A program made the translations under genes and the position numbers. DNA of 64,000 bases, taken from Myxococcales bacterium. Its GTDB lineage: Bacteria > Myxococcota_A > Bradymonadia > UBA7976 > UBA1532. Below are positions 46,758 to 55,256 of the stretch, piece by piece. Position 1 is the first letter of the stretch. Every line of letters begins with the position of its first letter. The stretch is taken from assembly GCA_020633555.1 (NCBI GenBank), contig JACKDL010000001.1, positions 620,001-684,000 of the forward strand, in the 5' to 3' direction. The notes under the pieces were generated by a model. The model saw only the letters and a program-made list of their open reading frames with translations, made no database searches and was not told the origin of the DNA.

Positions 46758-46841
46758 GCGAAAGTGGCGGAATTGGCAGACGCGCTGGATTCAGGTTCCA
46801 GTGTCCGCAAGGACGTGGGGGTTCGACTCCCCCCTTTCGCA
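46758..46841 (+). tRNA. tRNA-Leu(CAG)
   Basis: 84 bases. Acceptor stem GCGAAAG / CTTTCGC with discriminator A at 46841; CCA is not encoded. D-arm with GGCGGAATTGGCAGACGC, anticodon stem CTGGA/TCCAG with loop TTCAGGT (anticodon CAG), a long class II variable arm (GTCC GCAA GGAC), and T-arm GTGGGGGTTCGACTCCCCC. The long variable arm and G-rich D loop are typical of leucine tRNAs. Reads CUG, probably the dominant Leu codon in this GC-rich genome. Confidence 0.95.
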
Positions 46842-46846
46842 CTTCA

Positions 46847-46884
46847 AAACGCCCGGTCGAGTTTCTCGGCCGGGCGTTTTTTTT
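46847..46884 (+). terminator. Rho-independent terminator of tRNA-Leu
   Basis: 7-bp GC stem CGCCCGG (46850-46856) / CCGGGCG (46870-46876), extendable with A-T pairs, followed by eight T residues. The only textbook intrinsic terminator noticed in the window. Confidence 0.9.
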
Positions 46885-47037
46885 GCGCAACGGCCGCCTG
46901 AGCGGGCCCGGCCCCGTGCCCCCGGTCTCACCGACCATCACCTCAAGCAGACCTCACGGAGCGGAACAGCCGTCACGGCGAATCCCTCCTGACAGGCCTG
47001 CGCAGCCGCCCCCGATCTGCTCTTGCCTCAGCAGCCC

Positions 47038-48582
47038 TCAGCCCCCTCGGAGCTGCGCGATCTCGGCATTGGTCAGGTTCTGCGACAGCGTGATCTCGGT
47101 GGTGGCTTCGATGCCACTCTCGGCCTCGACCGCCCGGACGTGGACCAGGCCGCTGGCGTCGATGTCGAAGCTCACGTCGATGGTGATCTCGCCTCGCGGC
47201 GCCTGCCGGAACCCCGAGAACGAGAACTCACCCAGCGACTCATTCTGGCGGGCCTCGCGAGACTCGCCCTGGTAGATCCGGATCCGCACCGAGCGCTGCC
47301 CATCGGAGGCGGTGACGAAGGACCGTCCCTGCTCCACGGGGATCGCCGTGTTCTTCGGGATGACCACCTCGGTGAAGCCGCCCACGGTGCCCACCCGCAG
47401 GCTGAGCGGCGTCACGTCGATGAGCACCGCGTCGTTGCGCCGGTTGACGAGCTGGTCGGCATGGATGGCCGCCCCCAGCGCCACCGTCTCATCGGGGCTG
47501 ATCCGGGTCTGCGCCGCCCGCCCGAAATACGTCTCCACGGCGCTGCGGATGAAGCGACTGCGCGACTGCCCGCCCACGAGCACGACGCCGTCGATGTCGC
47601 CGACGCCACAGCCAGCCGCCTGCAGCGCGGCGTCGCACACCGCGAAGGTGCGCTGCACGAGATCGAAGGTCAGGCGCTCGAGCTGCTTGTGGGTCAGCAC
47701 CGCTGAGAGGGTCATGGACCCTTCGTCGTCGCGGGCGATGTCGGGCACCTCGACCTCGGTCTCGTCCACCTCGGAGAGCTGCATCTTGGCCCACTCCGAG
47801 TGCTCCTTGAGCATCTGGAGCGCCACCGGGTCGGACTTCAGGTCGATGCCGGTCTGCCGGTGAAAAGCGTCCGCCAGGTAGTCCATGATCCGCTGGTCGA
47901 AGTCGTCCCCGCCCAGGAAGGTGTCGCCCTCGGTGGATCGGACCTCGAAGATGTCCTCGTTGATGTCGAGGACGGTCACGTCGAAGGTGCCGCCCCCCAG
48001 ATCGTAGACGGCGATCCGCTGCCGCAAGCCCTTGTCATAGCCGTAGGCCAAGGCCACCGCGGTGGGCTCGTTGATGATCTTCAGCACCTCCAGGCCCGCG
48101 ATGCGGCACGCGCTGCGCGTGGCCTGGCGCTGGTTGTCGTTGAAGTGCGCCGGGACGGTGATCACGCACTTGTCGATGGGCTGCCCGACGTGCTGCTCAG
48201 CGACCCGCCGCAGCTCCTTGAGCACCTGCGCGCTGATCTCGGGCACCGGGTGGACGGTCTCGTCGATCTTGACCCGCACGTCCTTGTGCGGCCCTTCGAC
48301 CAGCTCGTAGGCGACCCGCTCCTTGGCCTTGCGGACCTCCTCCGAGACGAAGTAGCGACCCATCAGGCGCTTGAAGGACGCGACGGTCCGGGCCGGGTCG
48401 ACCATCAACCGCTTCTTTGCGCGGCTGCCCACCCACACCTCGCCGTCGGGCGAGAAGTGCACCACGGACGGGTGCACCGACTCGCCCCACTCGTTCGGGA
48501 TGACGCGGGCGCGGCCGTTCTCGACCACCGCCACGACGCTGTTGCTCGTCCCGAGGTCGATGCCGATGGCGATGTCGCTCAC
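47038..48582 (-). CDS. Hsp70/DnaK-family protein lacking the C-terminal lid
   Basis: 514 residues from a GTG overlapping the upstream glycosyltransferase stop (GTGA). The nucleotide-binding domain (about 1-370) is complete: GIDLGTSNSVVAVV phosphate-1, VITVPAHFNDNQRQAT, EPTAVALAYG, YDLGGGTFDVTVL and VVLVGGQSRSRFI. The substrate-binding beta sandwich follows (about 375-500; DVTPLSLRVGTVGGF; QGESREARQNESLGEF). The protein ends ELxxAEIAQLRGG right after the sandwich; the ~100-residue helical lid of DnaK is absent. ATP-driven chaperone. No dnaJ or grpE gene is adjacent. Lidless forms exist elsewhere, but coupling to lpxB and two glycosyltransferases is odd. Confidence 0.9.
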   Translation of the reverse strand: MSDIAIGIDLGTSNSVVAVVENGRARVIPNEWGESVHPSVVHFSPDGEVWVGSRAKKRLMVDPARTVASFKRLMGRYFVSEEVRKAKERVAYELVEGPHKDVRVKIDETVHPVPEISAQVLKELRRVAEQHVGQPIDKCVITVPAHFNDNQRQATRSACRIAGLEVLKIINEPTAVALAYGYDKGLRQRIAVYDLGGGTFDVTVLDINEDIFEVRSTEGDTFLGGDDFDQRIMDYLADAFHRQTGIDLKSDPVALQMLKEHSEWAKMQLSEVDETEVEVPDIARDDEGSMTLSAVLTHKQLERLTFDLVQRTFAVCDAALQAAGCGVGDIDGVVLVGGQSRSRFIRSAVETYFGRAAQTRISPDETVALGAAIHADQLVNRRNDAVLIDVTPLSLRVGTVGGFTEVVIPKNTAIPVEQGRSFVTASDGQRSVRIRIYQGESREARQNESLGEFSFSGFRQAPRGEITIDVSFDIDASGLVHVRAVEAESGIEATTEITLSQNLTNAEIAQLRGG

Positions 48583-49925
48583 CTGGGACCCCCTCCCACT
48601 GCCTGAGTGCCGGGAGCATAAGCCGGCCTCACCCCCGGTGTCACCCGCTGCGCAGCCGGCTCGGTCGGGCAGGCGCACCACGCAAGGTCGAGCCCGCAAC
48701 CCGCTGAGGGGTGCACCGCGCCGGGACAGGCCGGGAGCCGGTCCGCGCGTGCCAGATACCAGTATCCGCAGCTCGGTCGCTGGCGCGGAGCCAGCCCCCG
48801 ATCAAACTCACTGCGCCGGTGCCTCGCCGCCCCCTGATAACCAACGACGCGCCCGGCAGCACGCAGGAGCGCCGCCTCCTGGTAGCGGGCGGCCACCCAC
48901 GGCCCACGGGGCGCAACGTGCTCCAGGCACTGCGCCAGGCGCGCGCCGTCTCGCGGCGGCCCCCAGCCCATAGGCGCGAACCTCGCCACCCCCACCCACC
49001 CCAAGGCGGCGGCCAGCGTCCATGCCGCCCCCCACCCCACCAGGCGGCTCGGGCGTTGCGCCTGGCTCACCACCAGGACCAAGGCCGATGGCCAGGCCAG
49101 CGCAGCCCAGTTCAGCTCGGCGCGATAGACACACGCGAGCCCGAGCCACCCCAACGCCGTGGGCCAGCTCATGCGCGCCAGGCGGCGCCCCACAGCGCCC
49201 GACGCCTGGCCCCACGAACGCCAGATGGCTCGTGCTGCCACGGGCCCAAGCACCAGAATCTGGCCGGCCGCGAAGGCCAGCGGCGTGCCGGTGCCCAGCG
49301 CCCTGCTCCCCTGGAATGTCCAGGGCAACCCGCCATGGGTCCAGGACCAGCAAAGATGCGGGACGTAGAGGCAGGCAGCCACGGACACGGCTTGCACTGC
49401 TTGCCGAGCCCCCAGCGCCCAGCACAACCCGGGCAGCGCCACGAGGACCGTGGACTTGCTCCACAACGCAGCGGCGAGCGCCACGCCCACCGCCGCCGGC
49501 CGGCCGTGCGCCACGGCCGCCACCACCCCAAGCCAGGCCAGCGTCGCCGGCGCGTCGGGCGTCACCACGAGGGCCATGGAGAACCCCAGCGGCGTCGCCA
49601 GCGCGAATGCCGGCAGCCAGCGCCAGCCATCCCCCAGGGCCCGCCGGAGGCTCCACGCCAGCGCCCACCACAGCGACCCCGCGGCCAACCAGGTCAGGGC
49701 CCGCCCGGCGCCGCCTCCGAGCGCCAGCCACCAGGCAACGCCGGGGGGATGGTCCAGGTAGCCCAGGCCGGGCCGAGCCGCCCACAGCCGGTAGTAGGCC
49801 TCGTCGGCGACGGGTGGGGTCAGGGCCGCGATGGCCCCCTGCACCAGCCAGAGCGCCGCGAAGGCGATCTCTGGGGCGCCAGGACGTGGGCGACCCTTCA
49901 GCCGCCGGCCAGCCGCAGCTTCCAT
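48579..49925 (-). CDS. PMT/ArnT-like integral membrane glycosyltransferase
   Basis: 448 residues, about ten predicted transmembrane helices. First loop carries ADEAYYRLWAA and LDHPPGVAWW, the acidic and HPP motifs of dolichol/undecaprenyl-phosphate-sugar dependent transferases (GT39/GT83 class, including ArnT and PMT). It would move a sugar from a polyprenyl phosphate to an acceptor on the outer face of the membrane. The DPM1-like gene upstream, which overlaps it by 28 bases, could make the donor lipid. Acceptor (lipid A, protein or other) is unknown. The C-terminal ~100 residues are Arg/Pro/Cys-rich and lack clear membrane helices, so the true end of the fold may be earlier. Confidence 0.78.
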   Translation of the reverse strand: MEAAAGRRLKGRPRPGAPEIAFAALWLVQGAIAALTPPVADEAYYRLWAARPGLGYLDHPPGVAWWLALGGGAGRALTWLAAGSLWWALAWSLRRALGDGWRWLPAFALATPLGFSMALVVTPDAPATLAWLGVVAAVAHGRPAAVGVALAAALWSKSTVLVALPGLCWALGARQAVQAVSVAACLYVPHLCWSWTHGGLPWTFQGSRALGTGTPLAFAAGQILVLGPVAARAIWRSWGQASGAVGRRLARMSWPTALGWLGLACVYRAELNWAALAWPSALVLVVSQAQRPSRLVGWGAAWTLAAALGWVGVARFAPMGWGPPRDGARLAQCLEHVAPRGPWVAARYQEAALLRAAGRVVGYQGAARHRRSEFDRGLAPRQRPSCGYWYLARADRLPACPGAVHPSAGCGLDLAWCACPTEPAAQRVTPGVRPAYAPGTQAVGGGPR

Positions 49926-50611
49926 ACCAGGGTGAGGGCCTCACCGAAGATCCGCGCCGACATCTTGCTCTGGCCCGCGACCCGATCGGCGAAGCGGATC
50001 GGCACCTCCGCCACCGTGAACCCCGCCTGGATCGCGCGCCACGTCAGCTCGATCTGGAAGCCGTAGCCCACCGTCTGGACGGCATCGAGATCGATGCCCG
50101 CCAGCACCCGGCGGTTGAAGCACTTGAAGCCCCCCGTGAGGTCCCGGATGCCTACGCCCAGGATCGTGCGGGCATACAGGCTGCCCCCCTTGCTGATGAG
50201 CTGACGGTGCAGCGGCCAGTTCACCGTGCCCCCGCCCGGAGCCCACCGGCTGCCCAACACCAGGTCAGCCGTCTGTGCGCGCGCCAGGAGCACGGGCAAC
50301 ATGGCCGGTTCGTGGCTGAAGTCGGCGTCCATCTCGAAGATGTGCGTGTAGTCCCGCGCGAGGCCCCAGGCGAAGCCCGCCAGGTACGCGCGCCCCAGGC
50401 CCGCCTTCTCGGTGCGGTGGAGCACATGGACCCGCCCATCGGTCGCGGCTCGGGCGTCGGCCAGCGCCCCCGTCCCATCGGGCGAGCCATCGTCCACCAC
50501 GAGCACGTGCCCCTCGGGCAGGTGCGCGTGGACTGCGTCGAGCAGGGCCTCGATGTTCTCGGCCTCGTTGTAGGTGGGCACCACCACCAGGGGCTTTGGC
50601 TGGTCAGACAT
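49898..50611 (-). CDS. polyprenyl-phosphate mannose synthase-like glycosyltransferase (DPM1-type, GT2)
   Basis: 237 residues. GT-A fold with VVPTYNEAENIEALLDAVHA, LVVDDGSPDGTGA, EMDADFSH (DxD-type metal/nucleotide motif), RWAPGGGTVNWP and SLYARTILGVGIRDLTGGFKC, all typical of dolichol/polyprenol-phosphate mannose synthases. There is no C-terminal membrane anchor. It would make a polyprenyl-phosphate sugar from a nucleotide sugar, to be used by the integral membrane transferase encoded next. Start overlaps the end of lpxB by eight bases. Confidence 0.9.
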   Translation of the reverse strand: MSDQPKPLVVVPTYNEAENIEALLDAVHAHLPEGHVLVVDDGSPDGTGALADARAATDGRVHVLHRTEKAGLGRAYLAGFAWGLARDYTHIFEMDADFSHEPAMLPVLLARAQTADLVLGSRWAPGGGTVNWPLHRQLISKGGSLYARTILGVGIRDLTGGFKCFNRRVLAGIDLDAVQTVGYGFQIELTWRAIQAGFTVAEVPIRFADRVAGQSKMSARIFGEALTLVWKLRLAGG

Positions 50612-51728
50612 CCGATCCTCCACGCTCCCGGGCCCCTGCTGCGGGGCTGGCCGGCGAGGCGCGCAGCATAGGAGGCGCCCGACGGGCGAGCAACCGCAGC
50701 AGATGCGTCGCCACCTCGCCGCCCCAGTCCGATCGGCGAAGTCGGGCCCGCACCGCCTCGACCGATGGGGCCCACGTCTCGGGCGCATGCAGCAGCCCCA
50801 GCGCAGCCGCCGCGATCGCCGCGGGCGTGCAGTCCTGAAGCACGCACTCCGGAAAGGCGCGGCGCCCGAGCACGAGGTTGGGCAGGCCCACGGCGGGGAC
50901 CCTGACCAGGCGCTTCGCCAGCCACTCAGCGGCGGGGTCAAGGCGGGCGACCACCACACAGGGGCGCCCGGCCAGCACCGCATCCAGCGTGGCCGTCCCG
51001 GCCCCCACCCAGGCGCTGCCGGCCTGCCGCAGCGCAGCTCGGGCGCCGTCCGCCACCCGCGCCCAGGCAGGCCACCCATCTGGGAGGTCGGGAGCCAGTC
51101 CGGGGCTGCGTCCCCAGACGACCTCCAGGCTCGGCACCTCGCGCCGGAGGCGGGCTGCGGCCTCCAGCATCAGCGGCAACAGCCTGGCGGCGGTGCCGGG
51201 CCGGCTCCCCGGCAGCAGCGCGACCACCTCGGGCCGGCCCGGCGGCAAGGGCGGCGCCGAGGCCAACGGGTGACCGACGAAGTCCGCGGGCACGCGCTGG
51301 CGCCGGTACCACGCGGCGGCGTGCGGAAGCACACACCCCACCCAGTCCGTCTGACGCACGGCGTCGGCCCGCCATGGGCGCCACGCCCACGCCTGCGGCG
51401 GCGCCAGCCAGGCGGTCAACCCACCCGCGCCTCGCAGCAGGCGGCGGTTCAACTCGGGGAAATCCACCGCCAGGATCAGGTCGGTGTCGCTGGCCCGGTC
51501 GCGCAACGCCCGCAGGGCGCGGCGGAATGCGGGCAGGCTCGCCGCGGCGCCCGCCAGGCCGTGGGCGGCGAGCCCCTCGAACGGCGCGACGGGCGACAGC
51601 CCCGCCTGCTGGCACGCCGGCCCGCCCACGCCCGCCACCCGGTGACCCGCAGCCACCAACCGCGCCACCACGGGGGCGGCGAGCTGATCGCCCGAGGGCT
51701 CCCCCACCGAGACCAGAATCCGCGCCAT
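50604..51728 (-). CDS. lpxB: lipid-A-disaccharide synthase LpxB
   Basis: 374 residues. N-terminal SVGEPSGDQLAAPVV (AGEASGD motif), VDFPELNRRL, APPQAWAW, GHPLAS, LLPGSRPGT and VGAGTATLDAVLAGRPCVV are the LpxB signature blocks. It joins UDP-2,3-diacylglucosamine and lipid X to form the lipid A disaccharide. ATG with GGAG upstream. It heads an operon of overlapping genes (DPM1-like, PMT-like, Hsp70-like), suggesting that the downstream sugar-lipid steps are linked to lipopolysaccharide assembly. The last ~25 residues are low-complexity. Confidence 0.92.
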   Translation of the reverse strand: MARILVSVGEPSGDQLAAPVVARLVAAGHRVAGVGGPACQQAGLSPVAPFEGLAAHGLAGAAASLPAFRRALRALRDRASDTDLILAVDFPELNRRLLRGAGGLTAWLAPPQAWAWRPWRADAVRQTDWVGCVLPHAAAWYRRQRVPADFVGHPLASAPPLPPGRPEVVALLPGSRPGTAARLLPLMLEAAARLRREVPSLEVVWGRSPGLAPDLPDGWPAWARVADGARAALRQAGSAWVGAGTATLDAVLAGRPCVVVARLDPAAEWLAKRLVRVPAVGLPNLVLGRRAFPECVLQDCTPAAIAAAALGLLHAPETWAPSVEAVRARLRRSDWGGEVATHLLRLLARRAPPMLRASPASPAAGARERGGSDV

Positions 51729-51905
51729 CCAAACCGCTCCACACCGCCGGGCCAGTGTCGCTGCGCCATAGGCCACGCGCCAGTGGGTCCGCATGAACGC
51801 ACCGGCCGAGGAGCGCCGTGGTGCCACTCGGGCGACGCACTGCACCGGCGAACCGCGAAGAAGGTTTCGCACCTCTGACGCCCGCGCCCCACGGTTTCAA
51901 GGGGT

Positions 51906-51920
51906 TGACGCATTGCGTCA
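51906..51920. promoter_or_regulatory. perfect palindrome in the divergent lpxB / DAGK-like region
   Basis: TGACGCA-T-TGCGTCA, seven-base arms around one base, starting one base inside a possible -35 element (TTGACG at 51905-51910) for the plus-strand gene. No good -10 was found at the expected spacing. It could be an operator for a dimeric regulator. Inference. Confidence 0.35.
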
Positions 51921-51972
51921 GCAGGCATGGTTCTTGCTGACCTTCTGCGGCGAAACGAGCCTGGAGAGTCTG

Positions 51973-53013
51973 ATGGTCCACGCACGCTCCACCGCGAACG
52001 ACGCCCACTGGTCCCCTGCGCGCGATCCTCGTACGGCCGTCATCCTCAACAAGAACGCCAAGCGCGTTGGCCCGAAGGTGCGCCGCCGGGTGGCCGAGGC
52101 CGCGGGGCAGGCCGACGTCTTCTACACCGAGAGCCTGGAGCAGGCCGCCTTCGTCACCCGGCGGGTGGTCGACAGCGGCTACGGCACCGTGGTCACGGGC
52201 GGTGGCGACGGGACCGTCATCAACACCATCCAGCAGGTCCTCGACATCGCCGAGGAGCGTGGGCTCGAGGAGCGCCCCCGGTTCGCGGTCCTCAAGCTCG
52301 GCACGGGCAACGCCATCGCGGACTTCCTCGGGGCCGGTCGGTACGACGCGGATCTCCAGCGGCTGGAAGACGCGCCGACCCGGCTGGTGGACCTGGTGCG
52401 GCTGGCCGATGGGCGGCGGACCACCTTCGGGGGCATCGGCTGGGACGCCTTCATCCTCGACAACTACGATCAGCTCAAGCACGCCGCCGACCGCTTCGCC
52501 TTCACGCGGATGCTCTTCAAGAGCGCCATGGGCTACCTCATCGCCGGGCTCGGCAAGTCGGTGCCCGAGTTCCTGGTGCGGCGCCCCCGGTGGCGCGTGC
52601 GGGTCACCAACACTGGCGGCATGGCGGTCCAGCTCGACGCCGATGGGAAGGTCCTCACCCGCTTCCGGCCCGGGCAGGTGGTGTACGACGGGCACATCCG
52701 CATGGCATGCTTCGGCACCACCCCGTTCTACGGCTTCAAGTTCAACATCATGCCCTTCGCGGATCGCACGCCGGGCACCTTCCACCTGCGCCTGCTCGAC
52801 CTCAGCCCGTTGGCGGCGGTGCGGCGGCTCCGCAAGGCGTGGGTGGGCCAGCTTCGCCACCCTGGCCTGACGGACCTCCTCCTCAGCAGCGCCCGGATCG
52901 AGATCATCGAGGGCGACGCCCCCCTGCAGATCGGCGGCGACGCCGCGGGGCGCGTGACCCAGCTCGACCTCGCCGTGGACGCCCCCATCGAGTGCGCGCA
53001 CTTCAGCGCCTGA
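51973..53013 (+). CDS. diacylglycerol/sphingosine kinase family protein
   Basis: 346 residues from an ATG preceded by GGAGAG; the frame is open upstream to 51793 but those codons lack a ribosome site. DAGK catalytic domain: AVILNKNAKRVGPKV, then GGGDGTV at about 76-82, and KLGTGNAIADFLGA. C-terminal beta-rich half as in YegS/DgkB. It would phosphorylate a lipid alcohol such as diacylglycerol using ATP. The lpxB gene lies divergent, which fits membrane-lipid metabolism. Substrate not determinable. Confidence 0.85.
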   Translation: MVHARSTANDAHWSPARDPRTAVILNKNAKRVGPKVRRRVAEAAGQADVFYTESLEQAAFVTRRVVDSGYGTVVTGGGDGTVINTIQQVLDIAEERGLEERPRFAVLKLGTGNAIADFLGAGRYDADLQRLEDAPTRLVDLVRLADGRRTTFGGIGWDAFILDNYDQLKHAADRFAFTRMLFKSAMGYLIAGLGKSVPEFLVRRPRWRVRVTNTGGMAVQLDADGKVLTRFRPGQVVYDGHIRMACFGTTPFYGFKFNIMPFADRTPGTFHLRLLDLSPLAAVRRLRKAWVGQLRHPGLTDLLLSSARIEIIEGDAPLQIGGDAAGRVTQLDLAVDAPIECAHFSA

Positions 53014-53045
53014 CCTGCGCCGGATGACGAGCCGGTCGGGACGGG

Positions 53046-53073
53046 TTGTCGCCGGCCAAACGAAGGTGATACC
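53046..53073 (+). promoter_or_regulatory. candidate promoter for the DUF507 gene
   Basis: TTGTCG (53046-53051), 16-base spacer, GATACC (53068-53073), about 30 bases ahead of the ATG. Moderate match. Confidence 0.35.
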
Positions 53074-53102
53074 TACCGGCGGTTCACGCGCAGGAGCCAC
53101 GC

Positions 53103-53627
53103 ATGCGGTTGTACGGAAGCCGAGTCCCCGCCATCGCCAAGGACATCATCAAGGAGCTCACCGACCGTGAGCTGATCGAGGTGTCTGCCGAGAACGTCGA
53201 GGAGGTGGAGGAGGACGCCAAGTCGGTCCTCAACGAGTACCTCCGCGCGGAGCGCCGCCTGACCGACGAGGCCAAGGACATGGCCCGCCAGCGCGGCCTG
53301 GATTACGCGGCGCACGGGAAGATCAAGCGCCAGATCGCCGACAAGCGCCGCTTCGGGCTCTACGAGGACGCGGTGGGGTACATCGCGAACCAGCTCATCG
53401 AGCTGCTCCTGCACACGCCGCACGTGGACGAGATCTTCGCCGAGGATCATGAGCTTCGTCGGGCCGTGGCCCCCGTCCTCCGGCGCCACATGGCGGCCGC
53501 CGACGGCATCGAGGCCGAGGTCCGCAAGCGGGTGAAGAACCTCAACGAGGGCACGCGCGAGTGGGAGATCCGCTACCAGCAGGAGCTGGAGCGCCTTCAG
53601 CAGCTCCAGAACCTCACCGACGACTGA
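53103..53627 (+). CDS. DUF507 family protein
   Basis: 174 residues, highly charged and almost entirely helical, consistent with a coiled coil. It opens MRLYGSRVPAIAKDIIKELTDRELIEV and ends with RYQQELERLQQLQNL, in keeping with DUF507, a family common in Deltaproteobacteria and a few other phyla and not assigned a function. GGAG lies seven bases before the ATG. No signal peptide or membrane segment. Cytoplasmic, possibly oligomeric. Confidence 0.8.
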   Translation: MRLYGSRVPAIAKDIIKELTDRELIEVSAENVEEVEEDAKSVLNEYLRAERRLTDEAKDMARQRGLDYAAHGKIKRQIADKRRFGLYEDAVGYIANQLIELLLHTPHVDEIFAEDHELRRAVAPVLRRHMAAADGIEAEVRKRVKNLNEGTREWEIRYQQELERLQQLQNLTDD

Positions 53628-53947
53628 CAGCGGTCGCCGCGGCAAGCTTGACTGCCGCTTGCTCGATGCTGGCCCCCCCAGCGGCGTTGAGCCTCCTCGA
53701 TGGCCCCCCCATACACCCGCGTCGGCCCCCCCTTTGCTGGGGCGGCCGGTCCCTTCGTGACCGACCCTCACCCCGTCTGGAAGGCCCCTGTGCCCCCCGG
53801 CCAATGGCAGCAGCCCGCGGTCCGCGGTCCCGCTGCCATCGTCCCCCACGCCCGGCGCGCCTTTGTCATGCAGCCTGGGCGCCAGTCTCTGGGCCAACCA
53901 TCGACCGGCGGGTGAACGCATGCGCCATGCCGAGCAACGCGCCCGCC
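53628..53947. other. 320-base intergenic stretch, no gene recognised
   Basis: Lies between the DUF507 gene and the convergent HD phosphohydrolase. It holds a short inverted repeat (GCAAGC / GCTTGC around 53642-53662, no T-run) and GC-rich sequence with several short open frames, none with a ribosome site and family resemblance. Nothing else was seen. Confidence 0.6.
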
Positions 53948-55252
53948 TCAGGGCATCGTGTCGTCGCCTTCGCCGAGCCCCGAAACACTCCGGAGTACCT
54001 GGCGGGCGCGCTCCTTCTGCTCGGGCGGCACGTAGACCCGCAGCAGCGGCGCCGGCTGAGCGTAGCGCTCGAAGATCCGGCTCGATTCGTCGATGGGCTG
54101 CACTCGGTCCAGCCCGCGGTCCACCACATAGATGGGCAGATCGCCGGCCCCCCGAGGCTTGCGCAGCATACCCGTGGTCCGGCTGACGAAGTGTTCGATG
54201 CCCTCGGCGCGCAGGGCCTCGCCCGCCGCCACCAGGTCCACGGATTCGCCTGGCGTGGTCAGCTCCAGCGCCACCGAGAAGCCCTCTCGCTGCACGATGC
54301 GCCGAGCCCAGGGGCAGTCCGAGGCCCTCAGCGCCACCCACAGGGCCACGTCGTCCACCCGGAGGTAGGCTTCGGGATCGCCCGGGATGGGAAACTCCTC
54401 GGGTCGCTCTGCGTAGAAGCGCGCCAGCATCGACTCGTACCCCACCGGAATCCGGTGCAGGTACACGGACACGAACATGTGGTAGCGACTGAGCAGGAAG
54501 TCCTCGAAGGCGAACTGCGCCCGCTTGGTCAACGCGAGCAGGGCTCGATCTCCAGCGACGTGCACGCGCAGGTTCTCCAGCAGCCAGAGCTGGTCGAACT
54601 GCCCATAGCTGACCCCGCTGAAGAAGGCGTCCCGCTGGAGGTAGTCCATGCGATCGGCGTCCATGTCGCCGCTCACGAGCTGGTGAAGCAGGGGCGCGTA
54701 GTCGACGCCCGCCACCACGAAGCGCTCGGCCTGGCTGGGGAACCGACCGTTGATCAGGTGGGCGACCGTCTGGCCCTCGATGTCCAGGTGTCCAAACGCC
54801 TGTTCGATGGTTCGACCCACCGACCCGTCCACCAGCAGCTTGACGGTGTAGTCCTCGTGGGTGGCCTGCTGCGCCTGCTCAACGGACGAGAAGCACGACA
54901 GCCCGAGGGCTGCCCTTGCTGGCATCGCCGTCTCGCTGGCATGTGAGGCCGGCGGATGCCCGATGTCGTGGAGCAACAGCGCCAGCCGGGCCAGCTGGCG
55001 AAGGCGCGCGCGGTCGATGGCTGGGATCCGCCCCTCGGCCTCTGGCAGGAGCCGATCGAACATCTGCCCCGCGATCTCCATCGCGCCCAGGCCATGGCTG
55101 AAGCGGTTGTGGGTCGCCCCCGGAAACGCGTGCTCGGTGAAGCCGAGCTGCTTGATGGCGCGGAGCCGCTGAAAGACGGGATCGTCCACCACCGCCAGCT
55201 CACCGGGCGAGAGCTGGATCGAGCCATGGATTGGATCCCGAATCCGGATCAT
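53948..55252 (-). CDS. HD-domain phosphohydrolase (dGTPase/SAMHD1-like)
   Basis: 434 residues from an ATG five bases after AGGTGA. HD-domain metal ligands are visible: NRFSHGLG (H53), LLHDIGHPPASH (H95, D96, H99, H104) and SGDMDADRMDYLQRD, the order seen in the SAMHD1/dGTPase-like and YpgQ-type phosphohydrolases; the N-terminal RIRDPIHGSIQLS is typical of this group. Probably a nucleotide triphosphohydrolase or related phosphatase. It is the second gene after miaB, with a gap of four bases, so co-transcribed. Substrate unknown. Confidence 0.85.
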   Translation of the reverse strand: MIRIRDPIHGSIQLSPGELAVVDDPVFQRLRAIKQLGFTEHAFPGATHNRFSHGLGAMEIAGQMFDRLLPEAEGRIPAIDRARLRQLARLALLLHDIGHPPASHASETAMPARAALGLSCFSSVEQAQQATHEDYTVKLLVDGSVGRTIEQAFGHLDIEGQTVAHLINGRFPSQAERFVVAGVDYAPLLHQLVSGDMDADRMDYLQRDAFFSGVSYGQFDQLWLLENLRVHVAGDRALLALTKRAQFAFEDFLLSRYHMFVSVYLHRIPVGYESMLARFYAERPEEFPIPGDPEAYLRVDDVALWVALRASDCPWARRIVQREGFSVALELTTPGESVDLVAAGEALRAEGIEHFVSRTTGMLRKPRGAGDLPIYVVDRGLDRVQPIDESSRIFERYAQPAPLLRVYVPPEQKERARQVLRSVSGLGEGDDTMP

Positions 55253-55256
55253 CGGC

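Noticed and set aside
46708..46941. Minus-strand 77-residue open frame across tRNA-Leu
   Set aside because: It overlaps the tRNA and its terminator entirely.
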